Assembly: GCF_025933915.1 (NCBI RefSeq)
Contig: NZ_JAICZA010000040.1
Coordinates: forward strand, 1-33,101
Direction: 5' to 3'
Length of the DNA stretch: 33,101 nt
Source of the DNA: Mycobacterium sp.
GTDB taxonomy: Bacteria > Actinomycetota > Actinomycetes > Mycobacteriales > Mycobacteriaceae
The translations under genes and the position numbers were made by a program. The notes below the pieces were generated by a model. That model was not told where the DNA came from and did no database searches. It saw only the letters and a list, made by a program, of their open reading frames with translations. Positions 31,498 to 33,101 of this stretch are shown one piece after another. Position 1 is the stretch's first letter, and each line of letters opens with the position of its first letter.

Positions 31498-33101
31498 ATG
31501 GACGAGGCCTCCTACGCAGCGGCCAAAACGCCGCTGCCCCATGCCCCCGCCGGGCAGCTGGGCGCCGACGAACGGGAGTATCCCGACAAGCTGGACGCCG
31601 CGCTGTTGCGGGTCTCCGGTGTGTGCATGTTGGCGACGGTCATGGCGATCCTGGACATCACGGTGGTCAGCGTCGCGCAGCGCACCTTTATCGAGCAGTT
31701 CGCGTCCTCTCAGGCGGTTGTGGCGTGGACGATGACGGGGTACACGCTTGCCTTGGCGACCGTGATCCCGATAACCGGGTGGGCAGCCGACCGGTTCGGC
31801 ACCAAACGGCTCTTCATGGGCTCAGTGGTGGCCTTCATGCTGGGATCGCTGCTCTGTGCGATTGCCGCAAACATCCTGCAGCTCATCATCTTTCGGGTGG
31901 TGCAAGGTGTCGGTGGCGGCATGCTGCTGCCGTTGGGGTTCATGATCTTGACCCGTGAGGCCGGCCCCGGGCGGCTTGGACGCCTGATGTCGATCCTGAG
32001 CATCCCCATGCTGCTCGCCCCGATCGGCGGGCCGATCCTGGGCGGCTGGCTGATCGACACCTCGAGCTGGCGGTGGATCTTCCTGATCAACGTGCCGATC
32101 GGACTGCTCACCGTATTCCTCGCGGCGATCGTGTTTCCACGCGATCATCCGGCCCGGTCGGAAACCTTCGACGCCGTCGGCGTGCTGCTGCTGTCCCCGG
32201 GCCTGGCGACATTCCTGTTCGCGGTGTCGTCCATCCCGGGCCGCGGTACCGTGGCCGACCGCCATGTGGTGATCCCGGCCGCCATCGGACTGACATTGAT
32301 CGCGGGGTTCGTCGCGCACGCCTGGCAGCGCGCCGATCATCCCCTGATCGACCTGCGGCTGTTCCGCAATCCGGTGCTGACCCACGCCAACGTGACGATG
32401 CTCGTCTTCGCCGGCGCATTTTTTGGCGCCGGGCTGCTGCTTCCCAGCTACTTCCAGCAAGTGCTGCATCAGACGCCGATGCAGGCAGGCGTGCACATGA
32501 TCCCTCAGGGGCTCGGCGCCATGCTGACCATGCGGCTGACCGGGCCGCTGGTGGACCGCCAGGGGCCGGGCAAGATCGTGCTGGTCGGCATCGCGTTGAT
32601 CACGGCCGGCCTGGGCGCTTTCGCGTTCGGGGTGGCCAGGCAGGCCAACTATCTACCTGTGCTGCTGGTGGGGCTGGCGGTCATGGGCCTGGGCATGGGC
32701 TGCACCATGATGCCGTTGTCCGTCGCGTCGGTGCAGGCGCTGGCACCGCATCAAATCGCCCGGGGAACGACGTTGATGAGCGTCAGCCACCAGGTCGGTG
32801 GCTCGATGGGAACCGCGCTGATGTCGATGATCCTGACGAATCAGTTCAATCGGAGCCAAAATATCGTGGCAGCAAACAAGGTTGCCGCGTTGCAGCAGAG
32901 GGCGGCCATCGACGGCGTGCCGGTTGACCAATCCGCAATACCGCGACAGTCGCTTGTCCCGGGCTTTTGGGGGAATGTGGTGCACGATCTTTCACACGCG
33001 TATACCGCGGTATTCGTGATTGCCGTCGTGCTGGTGGTTTGCACGGTTATTCCGGCATCCTTTCTTCCTAAAAAGCCGGCAAGCGAAACTGCCGGCGAAT
33101 A
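31498..33101 (+). CDS. emrB: EmrB/QacA-type multidrug exporter of the MFS (DHA2), reaches window edge
   Basis: At least 534 residues of a 14-helix drug:proton antiporter are encoded, compared with about 540 for Rv0783c as I recall it. Helix 1 is MLATVMAILDITVVSVA with the DHA2 LDxTVVxVA motif. Motif A, GWAADRFGTKR, follows helix 2, and motif C is SIPMLLAPIGGPILGGWLID in helix 5. The window ends in the codon after GCC GGC GAA with its first two bases TA, so the gene may stop right there (TAA/TAG) or continue with tyrosine. I start at ATG 31498, ten bases after TATGCT; ATG 31483 in frame would add five residues. It extrudes hydrophobic or cationic compounds. Confidence 0.93.
   Translation, partial: MDEASYAAAKTPLPHAPAGQLGADEREYPDKLDAALLRVSGVCMLATVMAILDITVVSVAQRTFIEQFASSQAVVAWTMTGYTLALATVIPITGWAADRFGTKRLFMGSVVAFMLGSLLCAIAANILQLIIFRVVQGVGGGMLLPLGFMILTREAGPGRLGRLMSILSIPMLLAPIGGPILGGWLIDTSSWRWIFLINVPIGLLTVFLAAIVFPRDHPARSETFDAVGVLLLSPGLATFLFAVSSIPGRGTVADRHVVIPAAIGLTLIAGFVAHAWQRADHPLIDLRLFRNPVLTHANVTMLVFAGAFFGAGLLLPSYFQQVLHQTPMQAGVHMIPQGLGAMLTMRLTGPLVDRQGPGKIVLVGIALITAGLGAFAFGVARQANYLPVLLVGLAVMGLGMGCTMMPLSVASVQALAPHQIARGTTLMSVSHQVGGSMGTALMSMILTNQFNRSQNIVAANKVAALQQRAAIDGVPVDQSAIPRQSLVPGFWGNVVHDLSHAYTAVFVIAVVLVVCTVIPASFLPKKPASETAGE

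Overview
The window is high-GC actinobacterial DNA and is almost certainly from a mycobacterium. I infer a slow-growing non-tuberculous species, possibly M. avium complex-like, but the species cannot be fixed from the sequence alone. Gene order largely mirrors, in reverse, the M. tuberculosis block around Rv0783c-Rv0817c as I remember it: lmeA, thiX, cysA2, sseC2, a nitrobindin-like gene, pabC, ygfZ, DUF3073, purM, purF, an SCP-like gene, a CPBP protease, purL, pepC, a DyP peroxidase with its encapsulin, purQ, purS, an FAD dehydrogenase, a DUF2334 protein and emrB. Locus equivalences are from memory, not from a search. Many starts have no Shine-Dalgarno sequence and instead have a TANNNT -10 box six or seven bases upstream, the signature of mycobacterial leaderless mRNAs.

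Layout. 1-3319 (+): the end of lmeA, membrane-anchored thioredoxin thiX, then a sulfur operon. That operon consists of a leaderless poly-cysteine leader peptide, a DUF4395 membrane protein, sulfurtransferase cysA2 and sseC2. A 32-residue membrane peptide overlapping a nitrobindin-like gene follows. 3320-6141: a hairpin-bearing gap, pabC (-), ygfZ (+) and a DUF3073 gene with a structured leader. 6142-12345 (-): purM, purF, an SCP-like gene, a CPBP protease and purL. 12403-14243: an APH-like kinase and a TetR regulator facing away from each other across a 22-bp near-perfect palindrome. 14247-17483: pepC (-), then dyp-enc (+), encoding an encapsulin shell and its peroxidase cargo.

17515-26553 looks accessory, because it is inserted between blocks that I remember as near neighbours in M. 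tuberculosis. It holds a MOSC-reductase-ferredoxin fusion (-), an alpha/beta hydrolase of haloalkane dehalogenase type, two tandem related TetR regulators, a quinone oxidoreductase-like enzyme, a cupin, a YbjN-like protein, a phospholipid/glycerol acyltransferase-like gene and a wax ester synthase/DGAT gene. Three inverted repeats of one design (TAATGGG-N8-CCCATTA) precede the hydrolase, the first TetR gene and the oxidoreductase. They are the best candidate for an undescribed regulatory circuit in the window.

26550-33101 returns to the conserved block: purQ and purS (-) with an exported protein upstream, a metallo-hydrolase (+), an FAD dehydrogenase and a DUF2334 deacetylase-like protein (-), and an EmrB-type drug exporter (+) that reaches the window edge. 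PurL, PurQ and PurS together form FGAM synthetase, and with PurF and PurM the window encodes several steps of IMP synthesis. I saw no rRNA, tRNA, CRISPR array or insertion sequence.
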